NCBI GenBank assembly: GCA_964628055.1
Contig: CAZVNL010000045.1
Location: 1-16,259 of the forward strand
Length of the DNA stretch: 16,259 nt
Direction: 5' to 3'
Source of the DNA: CAZBEL01 sp964628055
GTDB lineage: Bacteria > Fidelibacterota > Marinisomatia > Marinisomatales > TCS56
Below the pieces are notes generated by a model, which had not been told where the DNA came from, made no database searches, and saw only the letters and a program-made list of their open reading frames with translations. Shown one piece after another: positions 1-6,360 of the stretch. Positions within the stretch are counted from its first letter, which is position 1. Each line of letters opens with the position of its first letter. The translations under genes were made by a program, and so were the position numbers.

Positions 1-211
1 ATCAGGTATTTTTTGGCATTAAACAGAATGTTGCACTTACTACTTGAATCCAGGAAAAATACAGCCAAGTATCGGATAGGTTTTAAAACGGATATCCGGC
101 GAATTTTAAAATCAATGATCGGTTAAGAAAATTCGGTATCCCATGGGTATCCCAAAAAATGGGTTACAATTTATCGTGATTTGGTTTGATTGGGACTTTC
201 GAACTATAGAC
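1..211. other. Intergenic stretch downstream of the tRNA pair
   Basis: No supportable gene is seen here. Plus frame 1 is open from the window edge to a TAA at 124-126 (41 codons), but that length is expected by chance and no family is recognisable. A nine-base direct repeat, GGTATCCCA, occurs at 135-143 and 146-154 (period 11) around a CCCATGGG palindrome. Its role is unknown. The 3' end of the adjacent tRNA-Leu is not repeated here, so there is no sign of an integrated element using the tRNA as attachment site. Confidence 0.4.
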
Positions 212-236
212 AAAAAGGAGGCGAAAGGCCTCCTTT
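212..236 (-). terminator. Rho-independent terminator of the tRNA transcript
   Basis: A perfect nine-base-pair stem (214-222 with 228-236) closes a five-base loop. Read on the minus strand, the stem is followed directly by a run of five T. It lies 32 bases beyond the 3' end of tRNA-Leu, the right place and orientation to end the Cys-Leu tRNA transcript. The plus-strand reading lacks a T-run after the stem. Confidence 0.8.
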
Positions 237-268
237 ATCAGTGATTTTATCGTCAGTTCTCGACGGTG

Positions 269-353
269 TACCCGGGGTCGGACTCGAACCGACACGAGCT
301 CATCGCTCGAGGGATTTTAAGTCCCTTGTGTCTACCAATTCCACCACCCGGGC
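269..353 (-). tRNA. trnL: tRNA-Leu (anticodon TAA, reads UUA/UUG)
   Basis: The 85-base minus-strand sequence folds as a class II tRNA. The acceptor stem GCCCGGG pairs with CCCGGGT (with a terminal G-T pair, as in E. coli tRNA-Leu), followed by discriminator A. The D-arm is leucine-like (GTGGAATTGGTAGACAC). The anticodon stem GGGAC/ATCCC region encloses TAA. A long variable arm (CGAGC...GCTCG) and a T-arm GTCGG-TTCGAGT-CCGAC complete the fold. CCA is not encoded, so the cell must add it enzymatically. The gene follows tRNA-Cys after a 7-base spacer and is followed by a terminator, so the two are probably co-transcribed. Confidence 0.96.
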
Positions 354-360
354 CAAAATG

Positions 361-434
361 AGGCGTCGACCGGATTCGAACCGGTGAATCGCGGTTTTGC
401 AGACCGCTCCCTTAGACCACTTGGGTACGACGCC
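361..434 (-). tRNA. trnC: tRNA-Cys (anticodon GCA)
   Basis: The 74-base minus-strand sequence folds as a class I tRNA. The acceptor GGCGTCG pairs with CGACGCC, and discriminator T is the U73 identity base expected of tRNA-Cys. The D-stem is CCC/GGG. The anticodon arm GCGGT-CTGCAAA-ACCGC carries GCA. The T-arm is ACCGG-TTCGAAT-CCGGT. CCA is not encoded. It is first in the Cys-Leu pair. Fifteen bases of its anticodon arm and variable loop recur exactly about 90 bases upstream (489-503). Confidence 0.96.
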
Positions 435-488
435 AATCTCTTGTCAATAATCTTTAACTGCAGCAATCCAATAATGTCTCCCCTATCA

Positions 489-503
489 TGAATCGCGGTT
501 TTG
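489..503 (-). repeat. 15-base copy of the tRNA-Cys anticodon arm
   Basis: The minus-strand string CAAAACCGCGATTCA here is identical to 385-399 inside tRNA-Cys, where it covers the 3' half of the anticodon loop, the 3' anticodon stem and the start of the variable loop. The flanks differ completely, and the copy abuts the CCCGA/TCGGG palindrome at 503-523. An exact 15-base match at this distance is very unlikely by chance. It could be a partial duplication or part of a dispersed repeat that carries tRNA-derived sequence. Confidence 0.6.
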
Positions 504-523
504 TCCCGATCCGTCGGGATGAC
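503..523. repeat. Short palindromic repeat element
   Basis: TCCCGA (504-509) and TCGGGA (514-519) form a perfect six-base-pair stem with a four-base loop. The minus-strand reading starts GTCATCCCGA, resembling the end of the GTCATTCCGA-type palindromic repeats near the right end of this window and in many FCB genomes. It sits in the 166-base gap between tRNA-Cys and the next gene, which otherwise shows nothing recognisable. There is no T-run, so a terminator is unlikely. Confidence 0.45.
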
Positions 524-600
524 GCGAAAATTGAATCAAAACGCCCATTAAATAGCACCTGAAAACGCGCAAATTTACCGTCCCTTACCTTAGTGTACAA

Positions 601-747
601 TTACACAAAACGAAAGAGTAACTCCCGAATGGCCTCCACTTTTACCTGCAAGGCCTGTATGGCTCTTAACTGAAACCAGAGCTGCAACGACAGAGATAGA
701 AAACCGGTAATGACGATGATGTACAGGTACTTAATGTGTTTTTCCAT
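601..747 (-). CDS. Small single-pass membrane protein, 48 aa, unknown function
   Basis: I do not recognise a family. The product begins MEKHIKYLYIIVITG and has one hydrophobic segment at about residues 6-24. A polar, possibly helical tail follows, rich in Q, E, K and R (about 28-45). The predicted topology is a single membrane helix with a short coiled-coil-like tail. I chose the ATG at 745-747 because AAGGA lies about 8 bases upstream; the frame stays open a further 19 codons upstream without a better start. It is divergent from the gene at 792. Ends about 170 bases from tRNA-Cys. The good ribosome site and plausible membrane protein composition support a real gene, but its size keeps confidence moderate. 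Confidence 0.55.
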   Translation of the reverse strand: MEKHIKYLYIIVITGFLSLSLQLWFQLRAIQALQVKVEAIRELLFRFV

Positions 748-791
748 GGAAAGATTCCTTACTAAAGTTGTATTTATTCGTAATTTTGCAA

Positions 792-1019
792 GTGGATCTA
801 ACACGCCTAAACATTTACCAACGCTTACGTGATTTCGACGTTCCCGCCGCCGTCCTGGACGAAATCTTTGCCCACGAAGAAGACCTCGCCATCCTGGAAA
901 AGGCCTGGAATGACCTGGAATCTACCAGCCTCACCAACGATGCTATCGCCCGGGAAATAGCCGGGGTAATCTTCGACGAGTTAGGGTTCCACCCCTATCA
1001 AAAACCCGACGAAAAGTAA
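792..1019 (+). CDS. Small acidic hypothetical protein, 75 aa
   Basis: I do not recognise a family. From the GTG at 792 the product starts MDLTRLNIYQRLRDFDVPAA. It is acidic and predicted mostly helical, with no signal peptide or membrane segment, so it is probably cytoplasmic. In-frame TTG codons at 768 and 786 are alternative starts; none has a clear Shine-Dalgarno site. An eight-base TAATTTTG at 781-788 resembles the Bacteroidetes -7 element (TAnnTTTG), but no matching -33 element stands at the usual spacing. The 3' end overlaps the convergent gene at 998 by 22 bases. The amino-acid pattern looks protein-like, but start and reality are both uncertain. Confidence 0.5.
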   Translation: MDLTRLNIYQRLRDFDVPAAVLDEIFAHEEDLAILEKAWNDLESTSLTNDAIAREIAGVIFDELGFHPYQKPDEK

Positions 1020-1360
1020 TTCATAATGACGCGGGAGGGTTCCTGCTCCGATAGTACCAGATCATACCGTAAACGATGCAGTTCGTCCAGACTTTCCTCA
1101 ATACCCTGCACCTGCTCACGGACTTGCGCCCAGTCCAATGGTTGCAACTTCAACTGCATCAATAAGCTATCACACCGCTGAACGACCACCCTCTGTAACG
1201 CCGACCGGGGTTCGTCACTGTAGAATACGGGATCACTTTCTTGCTGTATGATGATTTTCGTAATGATCTTCTTCAACGGTTGCATGCTAATCCCGGCATT
1301 TATAGAACTCTGGGCGCAAAGACCAGTCAAAATAACTACCGTTCCTATTAACCGGTGCAT
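998..1360 (-). CDS. Small exported protein, 120 aa, unknown function
   Basis: The N-terminus (MHRLIGTVVILTGLCAQSSI) looks like a signal peptide. A cysteine at residue 15 follows Leu-Thr-Gly-Leu, but Leu at -1 does not fit a lipobox, so a classical signal peptide is more likely than a lipoprotein. The rest (about 30-120) is predicted helical with many charged residues and fits no family I know. It starts 5 bases after the stop of the M3 peptidase gene and has no clear ribosome site of its own, which suggests translational coupling and the same operon. Its 3' end overlaps the convergent gene ending at 1019. It may be a periplasmic partner of the peptidase, but nothing in the sequence proves that. 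Confidence 0.65.
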   Translation of the reverse strand: MHRLIGTVVILTGLCAQSSINAGISMQPLKKIITKIIIQQESDPVFYSDEPRSALQRVVVQRCDSLLMQLKLQPLDWAQVREQVQGIEESLDELHRLRYDLVLSEQEPSRVIMNYFSSGF

Positions 1361-1365
1361 TGACG

Positions 1366-3477
1366 TTATAACCCGAGACTTTCCACCAGGGCCTGCGTAT
1401 TGGGTTCCCGGCCTAAGAATGTGCGCACTAAATCCATGGGCTCCTGGCTACCCCCGGGGGCCAGGACCTCCTCACGGAAGCGAAGACCCACATCGGGATT
1501 CAGGATTCCTTCCTGTTTAAAGACCGAAAACATATCCTGCGCCAAGACCCGGGCCCAGGCATAACCGTAATAGCTAGCAGCATAGCCGTTCAAATGCCCA
1601 AAGCTGGCGATGCGAGCCGTACCGGGGGTTTCTTTCCAGGTGAGGATTTCATTATGCAGCCGCCGGGCCACATCCAAGACTGATTCCGCTCCCTGGGGAT
1701 CCCACTGATCATAAAGGGTTAAATCCAACATTCCCAAGAAGACCTGAAAGGAATAATCCCCTCCCGAAGAGCGGTTCTTTGCCGCCAACATTTTGTCCAG
1801 TAAGGTATCGGGAATTACTTCTCCCGTCTGGTAATGACGGGCAAACAGCTTGAGTGATTCTTTCTCCCAAATCCAATTTTCAAAGATCTGTGAAGGGGCC
1901 TCCACAAAATCACGATCGACGCTGGTGCCAGAATAGGTCCAGTAATCTACGGTCGTAACCATTCCGTGTAATAGGTGGCCAAACTCGTGGAAAAAGGTTT
2001 CAACTTCCCCATTGGGACCATGACGTAAGAGCGAGGGCCGCTCCGGGGTTGGCTTGGGGAAATTGCACACCAAAGCCGCCATGGGGTATTGATACCCATC
2101 CGCTGTACGTTTCCCTTTGCGAATGCTAAAATGGGCAGCATGACTGTATTTCCCTTCCCGCGGATAGAGATCCAAGTAAAAGTAACCTAACTTCTTCCCG
2201 CTCTTCGTATCGTAAACAGCGTACATGGTGACATCCGGATGCCACACGCTGAGGTTCTCCACGGGCCGGTATTCCAGTCCTAATAATTTCTGGGTAATAG
2301 CAAATAGCCCCTGACGCACATTGTTCAGCTCAAAATATTCTTTGATAAGTTCATTGTTTAACTGGTACTTGCGCTCATCCAAGATGTTTTCGTAGTAAAA
2401 CATGTTCCAGTAGTTGATCTCGTCATCGTCTTTACCCGTCAACTCCCTTTTAATGGCCACAAGTTCGTCGTGTTCAGCCTGGGCTTTGCGACGCAGATTA
2501 TCGCGGAGTTCCTTTTCGAAAGACCACACGACTTCCGGTGTTTTGGGCATCCGATCTTCTAAAAGGTATTCAGCATAGGAACGATAACCCAACACATGGG
2601 CCAGGTTCTGGTGTTCCTGGACAAGTTTAGGAATCACCTTTAGGTTTTTATCGGCGGCGCGGTTCAGATATTTTTCCGTGAGGTCCCGGCGGGCGCTTTC
2701 AGATTTGGAATAACGCATGAAGGGCATCCGGGAAGGTCGGCTTATATCGATCTTGTACAATCCGTGGCCAACGGCCTTTTCCTTTTTATACCACTCCGGG
2801 AGCCCTGCCATATCCTCTTCGGTGACGATTAGTGTATCGGTGTAATCGGTAATGTTTTTATCAAACTCTAATCCGATCTGGTCGATGCGGTCTTTGATCA
2901 CCTTCAGGGAGTCCCGTTTCTCCTTGGGTAAATCAAATCCCAACCGATGGTACTCTTTTAGAATATCGGCCAAGAATTTTTTCTTCAAACCGGTGAGCGC
3001 CTTGGCTTCCGCCGTTTCTTTGTAAACCACCACCGTTTTATAGAGGTCTTCGTTCAAAACCAGGGCATTTTCCCACTGGGAATACTTGATCAGGGCCGAA
3101 TCACAGGCCGTCCGCAGGGAAGCATCGGGATGCACTTCACTCATGAGGCCAATGGGATTCATGATTCGATTGGTAAAGGCAAACAGATCATCCTTGGCTT
3201 GAATGGTGTTTTCAAACGTCCGGTCTTCATCGGGAACGGAGAGAATGTCGACCAACATTTTATCCCCGGTAGCGATAGCATAGTCCGTGGCCGGGGCGAT
3301 ATGTTCCGTTTTTAATGAAGCAAAATCAATGGGCTCGTTAAAGGGCACAATCAGGGGATTGGGGGGCGGAGTTGCGGAGACCGGCTCTACGGAGGGTTGA
3401 TCCTGTTGCGGAACGGTAGTACAACTGGTCAGTAGGAGTACCAATGGTAGGATAATCAGTTGAAATCGTCGCATCAT
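1366..3477 (-). CDS. M3-family zinc oligopeptidase, lipoprotein (thimet/Dcp-like)
   Basis: This is a 703-aa peptidase of the M3 (thimet oligopeptidase/oligopeptidase A/Dcp) family, which cuts short peptides inside a deep channel. The zinc site is HEFGH at 497-501 with the third ligand Glu526 in VEAPSQ. The C-terminal M3 signature around 626-641 (FGHLNGYAASYYGYAWA) supplies the conserved His and Tyr residues of the active site. The N-terminus ends in a lipobox, LLTSC, with Cys19, so the mature enzyme is probably a lipoprotein facing the periplasm or outer membrane. A Pro-rich linker follows at about 22-45. Length is normal for the family. The start is supported by AGGAAAGG just upstream; ATG ATG is tandem. 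Most family members are cytoplasmic, so the lipid anchor points to external peptide digestion. It lies third in a four-gene minus-strand run. Confidence 0.95.
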   Translation of the reverse strand: MMRRFQLIILPLVLLLTSCTTVPQQDQPSVEPVSATPPPNPLIVPFNEPIDFASLKTEHIAPATDYAIATGDKMLVDILSVPDEDRTFENTIQAKDDLFAFTNRIMNPIGLMSEVHPDASLRTACDSALIKYSQWENALVLNEDLYKTVVVYKETAEAKALTGLKKKFLADILKEYHRLGFDLPKEKRDSLKVIKDRIDQIGLEFDKNITDYTDTLIVTEEDMAGLPEWYKKEKAVGHGLYKIDISRPSRMPFMRYSKSESARRDLTEKYLNRAADKNLKVIPKLVQEHQNLAHVLGYRSYAEYLLEDRMPKTPEVVWSFEKELRDNLRRKAQAEHDELVAIKRELTGKDDDEINYWNMFYYENILDERKYQLNNELIKEYFELNNVRQGLFAITQKLLGLEYRPVENLSVWHPDVTMYAVYDTKSGKKLGYFYLDLYPREGKYSHAAHFSIRKGKRTADGYQYPMAALVCNFPKPTPERPSLLRHGPNGEVETFFHEFGHLLHGMVTTVDYWTYSGTSVDRDFVEAPSQIFENWIWEKESLKLFARHYQTGEVIPDTLLDKMLAAKNRSSGGDYSFQVFLGMLDLTLYDQWDPQGAESVLDVARRLHNEILTWKETPGTARIASFGHLNGYAASYYGYAWARVLAQDMFSVFKQEGILNPDVGLRFREEVLAPGGSQEPMDLVRTFLGREPNTQALVESLGL

Positions 3478-3531
3478 TTTCCTTTCCTGTTTAAAATGAA
3501 TCGGTAATTTGTTCTCCTGATTTAAATCTCG

Positions 3532-3876
3532 TCATTTAGAAAACAATCGGTTTGTGTAAAAGACCAGGAGAATCGCGGTGGTGAAATAGGCCAACGTTGA
3601 AGAAAATCCTTTCATCATGTGGTCGGATTCATAAGACCGTGTGCGCCATTGCTGTTCAAGGTTATTAAGGGTAGCTTTGCCCGTGGGTGTATGGCGACAA
3701 CGATAGACCTCCCGCAGAAAGAAAGGCAGCTCCCGCCACCGCAGAGATTCCAACCCTTCCCGGCTCACTTTCTGAATCAAAGGTGCAATGCAAGGGGATG
3801 GGAGGGGCTCTTGATCCTGGGCCGGAACCCAGGTAACGAGTAGTACCACGCCCGTAATGAATACTAGACCCTTCAC
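3532..3876 (-). CDS. Small exported/membrane protein, 114 aa, unknown function
   Basis: No family recognised. It has a signal-peptide-like N-terminus (about 1-19, ending VTWVPAQD), a polar middle with two cysteines (Cys29 and Cys60) that could form a disulfide, and a hydrophobic helix near the C-terminus (about 94-108, followed by TNRLFSK). The middle would therefore lie in the periplasm, tethered by the C-terminal helix. The start is GTG, overlapping the TGA of the upstream barrel gene as GTGA, so the two are translationally coupled. The M3 peptidase starts 54 bases downstream. The tight coupling suggests it works with the barrel protein, but this is inference. Confidence 0.7.
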   Translation of the reverse strand: MKGLVFITGVVLLVTWVPAQDQEPLPSPCIAPLIQKVSREGLESLRWRELPFFLREVYRCRHTPTGKATLNNLEQQWRTRSYESDHMMKGFSSTLAYFTTAILLVFYTNRLFSK

Positions 3877-4544
3877 CAGCCCACCACCAAACGGACAGTA
3901 AACAGGGGTAGCTTATTAATTTTCAATTCGGGCCCGCGCACCTGTTTTCCCTGAAATTTCCATTTCTTGGCGTTGTAAAAATTGTTCATAAAGCCCGCTT
4001 TCCCGTCCACCGCTAACCAGGGGAAAATATAAAAGCGTAAACCAACAAAACTGGCAAACCCAAGCCAATAGGTGGTCATTTTGGTTGTATGGGGGACGGA
4101 GACGGACGGGTTTCCATAACTTTGTAACAGGGTATCCCACTGAGCGTAGTTGGTCTTAGTATCCAGAGTGATTGACCCCTTATTCCACATGGGGGCCAGA
4201 GTGAAATTCAATTCCAGGCGCTTGCGAGGCTGGTAATAGGATTGTATCATCAGATAGCGGTAATGGAGATACCGTACGAAAGGGGCGTTATCTATTTTTC
4301 CCGGTTGGCGGGAAAAGATATGGGTGAAACCCACCCGTGTATTGGCATAGAATTGATAGGTGAATCCATAACCAAAAAGGGCATTTTTAGAGAAAAAAGA
4401 GGTTTTGGGAAAGAGATTATTTGATTCGAATCCCACGAGGTCCGGTTGATAATACCCAAAGCCGAGTTGAACCCCGATCTTCGGTAGGGCCAGGACTTCC
4501 CCGCTCAAGAACAGGATAATGAATAGTAAGCGAATGCGGTCCAT
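3873..4544 (-). CDS. Putative outer-membrane beta-barrel protein, 223 aa
   Basis: The product has a signal peptide (about 1-20, ending GEVLALPK). It then shows many short amphipathic stretches with alternating hydrophobic and aromatic residues (for example GVQLGFGYYQ, FGYGFTYQFY, VGFTHIF, YWLGFASFVGLRFYIF) and ends in a strand closing with an aromatic residue (LFTVRLVVGW). This is the pattern of an eight- to ten-stranded outer-membrane barrel. No specific family is recognised. It is the first gene of the minus-strand run ending at 998 and overlaps the next gene by four bases. The ATG at 4542-4544 lacks a strong ribosome site. The divergent gene at 4590 shares its 45-base upstream region. It could be a pore, adhesin or porin-like scaffold. 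Confidence 0.75.
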   Translation of the reverse strand: MDRIRLLFIILFLSGEVLALPKIGVQLGFGYYQPDLVGFESNNLFPKTSFFSKNALFGYGFTYQFYANTRVGFTHIFSRQPGKIDNAPFVRYLHYRYLMIQSYYQPRKRLELNFTLAPMWNKGSITLDTKTNYAQWDTLLQSYGNPSVSVPHTTKMTTYWLGFASFVGLRFYIFPWLAVDGKAGFMNNFYNAKKWKFQGKQVRGPELKINKLPLFTVRLVVGW

Positions 4545-4551
4545 AGAAGAG

Positions 4552-4580
4552 TTGAATTTAATTCAGGGAATCGTCATTAT
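4552..4580 (+). promoter_or_regulatory. Candidate sigma-70 promoter for the gene at 4590
   Basis: TTGAAT (4552-4557) and CATTAT (4575-4580) are separated by 17 bases, a reasonable -35/-10 pair. The predicted start point would fall about 4587-4590, essentially at the ATG, so the transcript may be leaderless. This agrees with the absence of a Shine-Dalgarno site there. The match is moderate, and the promoter consensus of this lineage is not known to me. Confidence 0.35.
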
Positions 4581-4589
4581 TACACCCTA

Positions 4590-5465
4590 ATGAAGTCCCT
4601 GTTTAAGCTGCTTTGTCTGGTCAGTCTGGCCACGTCCACCACCTTCGGGGTCCTGAAAGAGGTCGTCGTTTACACCGACGGCATGTCCTCGGTGGGTCTC
4701 ATCGATTCCCTCACTGCTGATTCAGTGTACTTTAACGATTTCGACACCCAAACCTCTCAGGTGAAACCACTAAAGGGCGTATATTTCATTTACAACAGCT
4801 TCGGGAAGTTGCTGTACATGAGCCGTTCCTTTCAGGATCGTCTTACCCAGATCGAAGAACGCGGTGGTATGGCTATTACGACGGAGGGGGATACACTATG
4901 GTACGACCGGGCAGCCTTCAACCATAACATGCTGGATCCTAAAGCCTTGTTCTACCAGGAGGGTGTGAAATACCCGCGCATCGTTTCTCTCTTGGATCTC
5001 CAGTTAGTTCGCAGTGACGCCAGCGTTATGGAATACTCCGTTCGAAACGGTTTCCGCATGAGCATGGGATTATTTCTATTCTCCGCTGCCCTGGAGACCT
5101 GGTTCGGCTATCGTGACCGCAAGACCAAGGAAACCACTTTTTTCCAGGGCCTGAAAATCATGGGCGCTGAAGCGGGAACGAATATAAATAGGTTTTTACC
5201 TAAACCGGTGCTCTCTAAAACCGGCCATCAATATCAATCCCTTACTTTTTTAGTCCCGGTAGGCACCATGGCCTGGATGATTTACGATATTTACTTCGAT
5301 AAACGAAGCCACTACCTCGTACCCACGCAACGCACAACCCCCTATCCCCGCGATATGTTCATCTTCTCGCTGACGGAATGGATTCACGAGCGTACGGATC
5401 CCTACACGGAACGCCTTAAGAATAGTCCGACTTTTCAGCAATTAAAGAAAATCTGGCCGTTTTAG
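4590..5465 (+). CDS. Exported/membrane protein of unknown function, 291 aa
   Basis: No family recognised. The product has a signal-peptide-like N-terminus (about 1-20, MKSLFKLLCLVSLATSTTFG). Residues 22-150 are rich in predicted beta strands (for example EVVVYTDG, SVGLIDS, DSVYFNDF, GVYFIYNSFGKLLYMS). Two hydrophobic segments follow at about 155-173 and 218-237, then a polar C-terminal tail ending KIWPF. The N-terminal part resembles small strand-rich domains of envelope proteins that react to ligands or lipids, but the match is only one of style. It is divergent from the barrel gene operon, and its stop codon lies four bases from the end of the convergent SDR pseudogene. It has no Shine-Dalgarno site, so leaderless translation is possible. 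Confidence 0.8.
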   Translation: MKSLFKLLCLVSLATSTTFGVLKEVVVYTDGMSSVGLIDSLTADSVYFNDFDTQTSQVKPLKGVYFIYNSFGKLLYMSRSFQDRLTQIEERGGMAITTEGDTLWYDRAAFNHNMLDPKALFYQEGVKYPRIVSLLDLQLVRSDASVMEYSVRNGFRMSMGLFLFSAALETWFGYRDRKTKETTFFQGLKIMGAEAGTNINRFLPKPVLSKTGHQYQSLTFLVPVGTMAWMIYDIYFDKRSHYLVPTQRTTPYPRDMFIFSLTEWIHERTDPYTERLKNSPTFQQLKKIWPF

Positions 5466-5469
5466 TAGG

Positions 5470-6281
5470 TTACTCCGTGGGTTGTTCGATACGCCTTCGG
5501 CTTAGTTCAGGGACGCCGAACAAGCGTATGACGCGGTCCCCCAGGGAGGGGCTCAATTCCGCCAGCGCCAGCAGTGGTTTGATGGGTCCCTTATTCACGA
5601 TAATTTCCGGGCGATGGCTTGTAATTACCCTTAACACGGCCTCGGCCACTTCCTGAGGAGCAGACGTCCCTAAGTTGGCCGGTGCGTCCACGCCAGCGCT
5701 GGCAAACATGCCCACTTCCCCAATATATCCGGGACAAATCACGGAAACACTTACTCCCGTCCCAGCCAGTTCTTGGCGTAACCCATCGGACCAACGAATC
5801 ATACCCGCCTTGCTGGCGGAATAAATGCTGTTATAAGCTACCCCCTTCTTCCCGGCTAAAGAGGCTATATTCACAATACAACCACCCTTTTCCAACATCT
5901 CCGGTAACAGCAAACGCGTCAACTCCATAGGGGCCAATAAATTCACGGTAAGGATTCGTCGTAGCCATGTTGATGAATTCAAATGGTAGTATTGGTACTA
6001 CTCGACGCCGGCATTGTTCACCAGGATATCTACTGTGTCGAAGATAGAATGTACCTGATCTACCAACTCCTGTAGTTGTTCCACTTTCTGCAAATCGAAG
6101 GGAAACGACTGAAAAGAAACCCGCTGTCCTGGAGTTCTTTTTCCACCCGGTTTAACCCTTCTACCGAACGGGCGACGCCCACAACCTGGGCCCCCTGCTC
6201 AGCCAATGCTCTTGCAATCACGGTACCAATCCCCCGGGAGGCGCCGGTTAATAAAACCTTTTTACCCTGTAGCGTTTCCAT
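5470..6281 (-). pseudogene. Short-chain dehydrogenase/reductase, frameshifted and with an internal TAG
   Basis: The reading frame encodes a classical SDR (Rossmann-fold NAD(P)-dependent oxidoreductase), about 270 codons if repaired. The first part (from ATG at 6281, AAGGA 8 bases upstream) carries the cofactor motif TGASRGIG. Near 6100-6108 the frame slips by one base: loss of a single T in a short T-run (TTTT to TTT) would explain it, and the continuing frame reads FDLQKVEQLQELVDQV...VDILVNNAG. A TAG at 5998-6000 then replaces one residue, with no length change, just after NNAGVE. Beyond it the protein resumes as a normal SDR: VNLLAP, catalytic Ser in IASLAG, and Tyr/Lys in YSASKAG. Substrate cannot be told. 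Two independent lesions make this a recent pseudogene unless the assembly is wrong. All three stop codons end other genes here, so recoding of TAG is unlikely. Confidence 0.88.
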
Positions 6282-6317
6282 AAAATTGTCCTTACCTATT
6301 TGGATTAACTCCTTGTA

Positions 6318-6360
6318 GACTTATATCTTAATACTTAAAGGGTAACTTAAGATATACGTC
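6318..6360. repeat. AT-rich inverted repeat between propeller gene and SDR
   Basis: Arms at 6318-6331 (GACTTATATCTTAA) and 6347-6360 (TTAAGATATACGTC) are complementary at 13 of 14 positions, ten of them in an unbroken run, with a 15-base loop. The right arm touches the stop codon of the propeller gene. Neither strand has a T-run after the stem, so it is not a standard terminator. It could be an mRNA 3'-end stem-loop of the propeller transcript or an operator dyad ahead of the SDR gene (start 37 bases further on). Confidence 0.6.

Noticed and set aside
1..126. Open frame from the window edge ending at TAA 124-126, possibly the end of a truncated gene
   Set aside because: 41 codons open by chance is common, no family is recognisable, and composition is not convincing.
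1..268. tRNA-Leu as an integration site for a mobile element
   Set aside because: No repeat of the tRNA 3' end, no integrase and no transposase are present in the window.
190..387. 65-codon plus-strand frame
   Set aside because: It lies across the terminator and both tRNA genes on the opposite strand; a shadow.
430..450. TTGACA-like box just upstream of tRNA-Cys as its promoter
   Set aside because: It lies so close to the tRNA 5' end that its -10 would fall inside the gene.
5998..6000. TAG in the SDR as a recoded (pyrrolysine or other) codon
   Set aside because: A separate frameshift also breaks the gene, TAG terminates other genes here, and no pyrrolysine context is visible.
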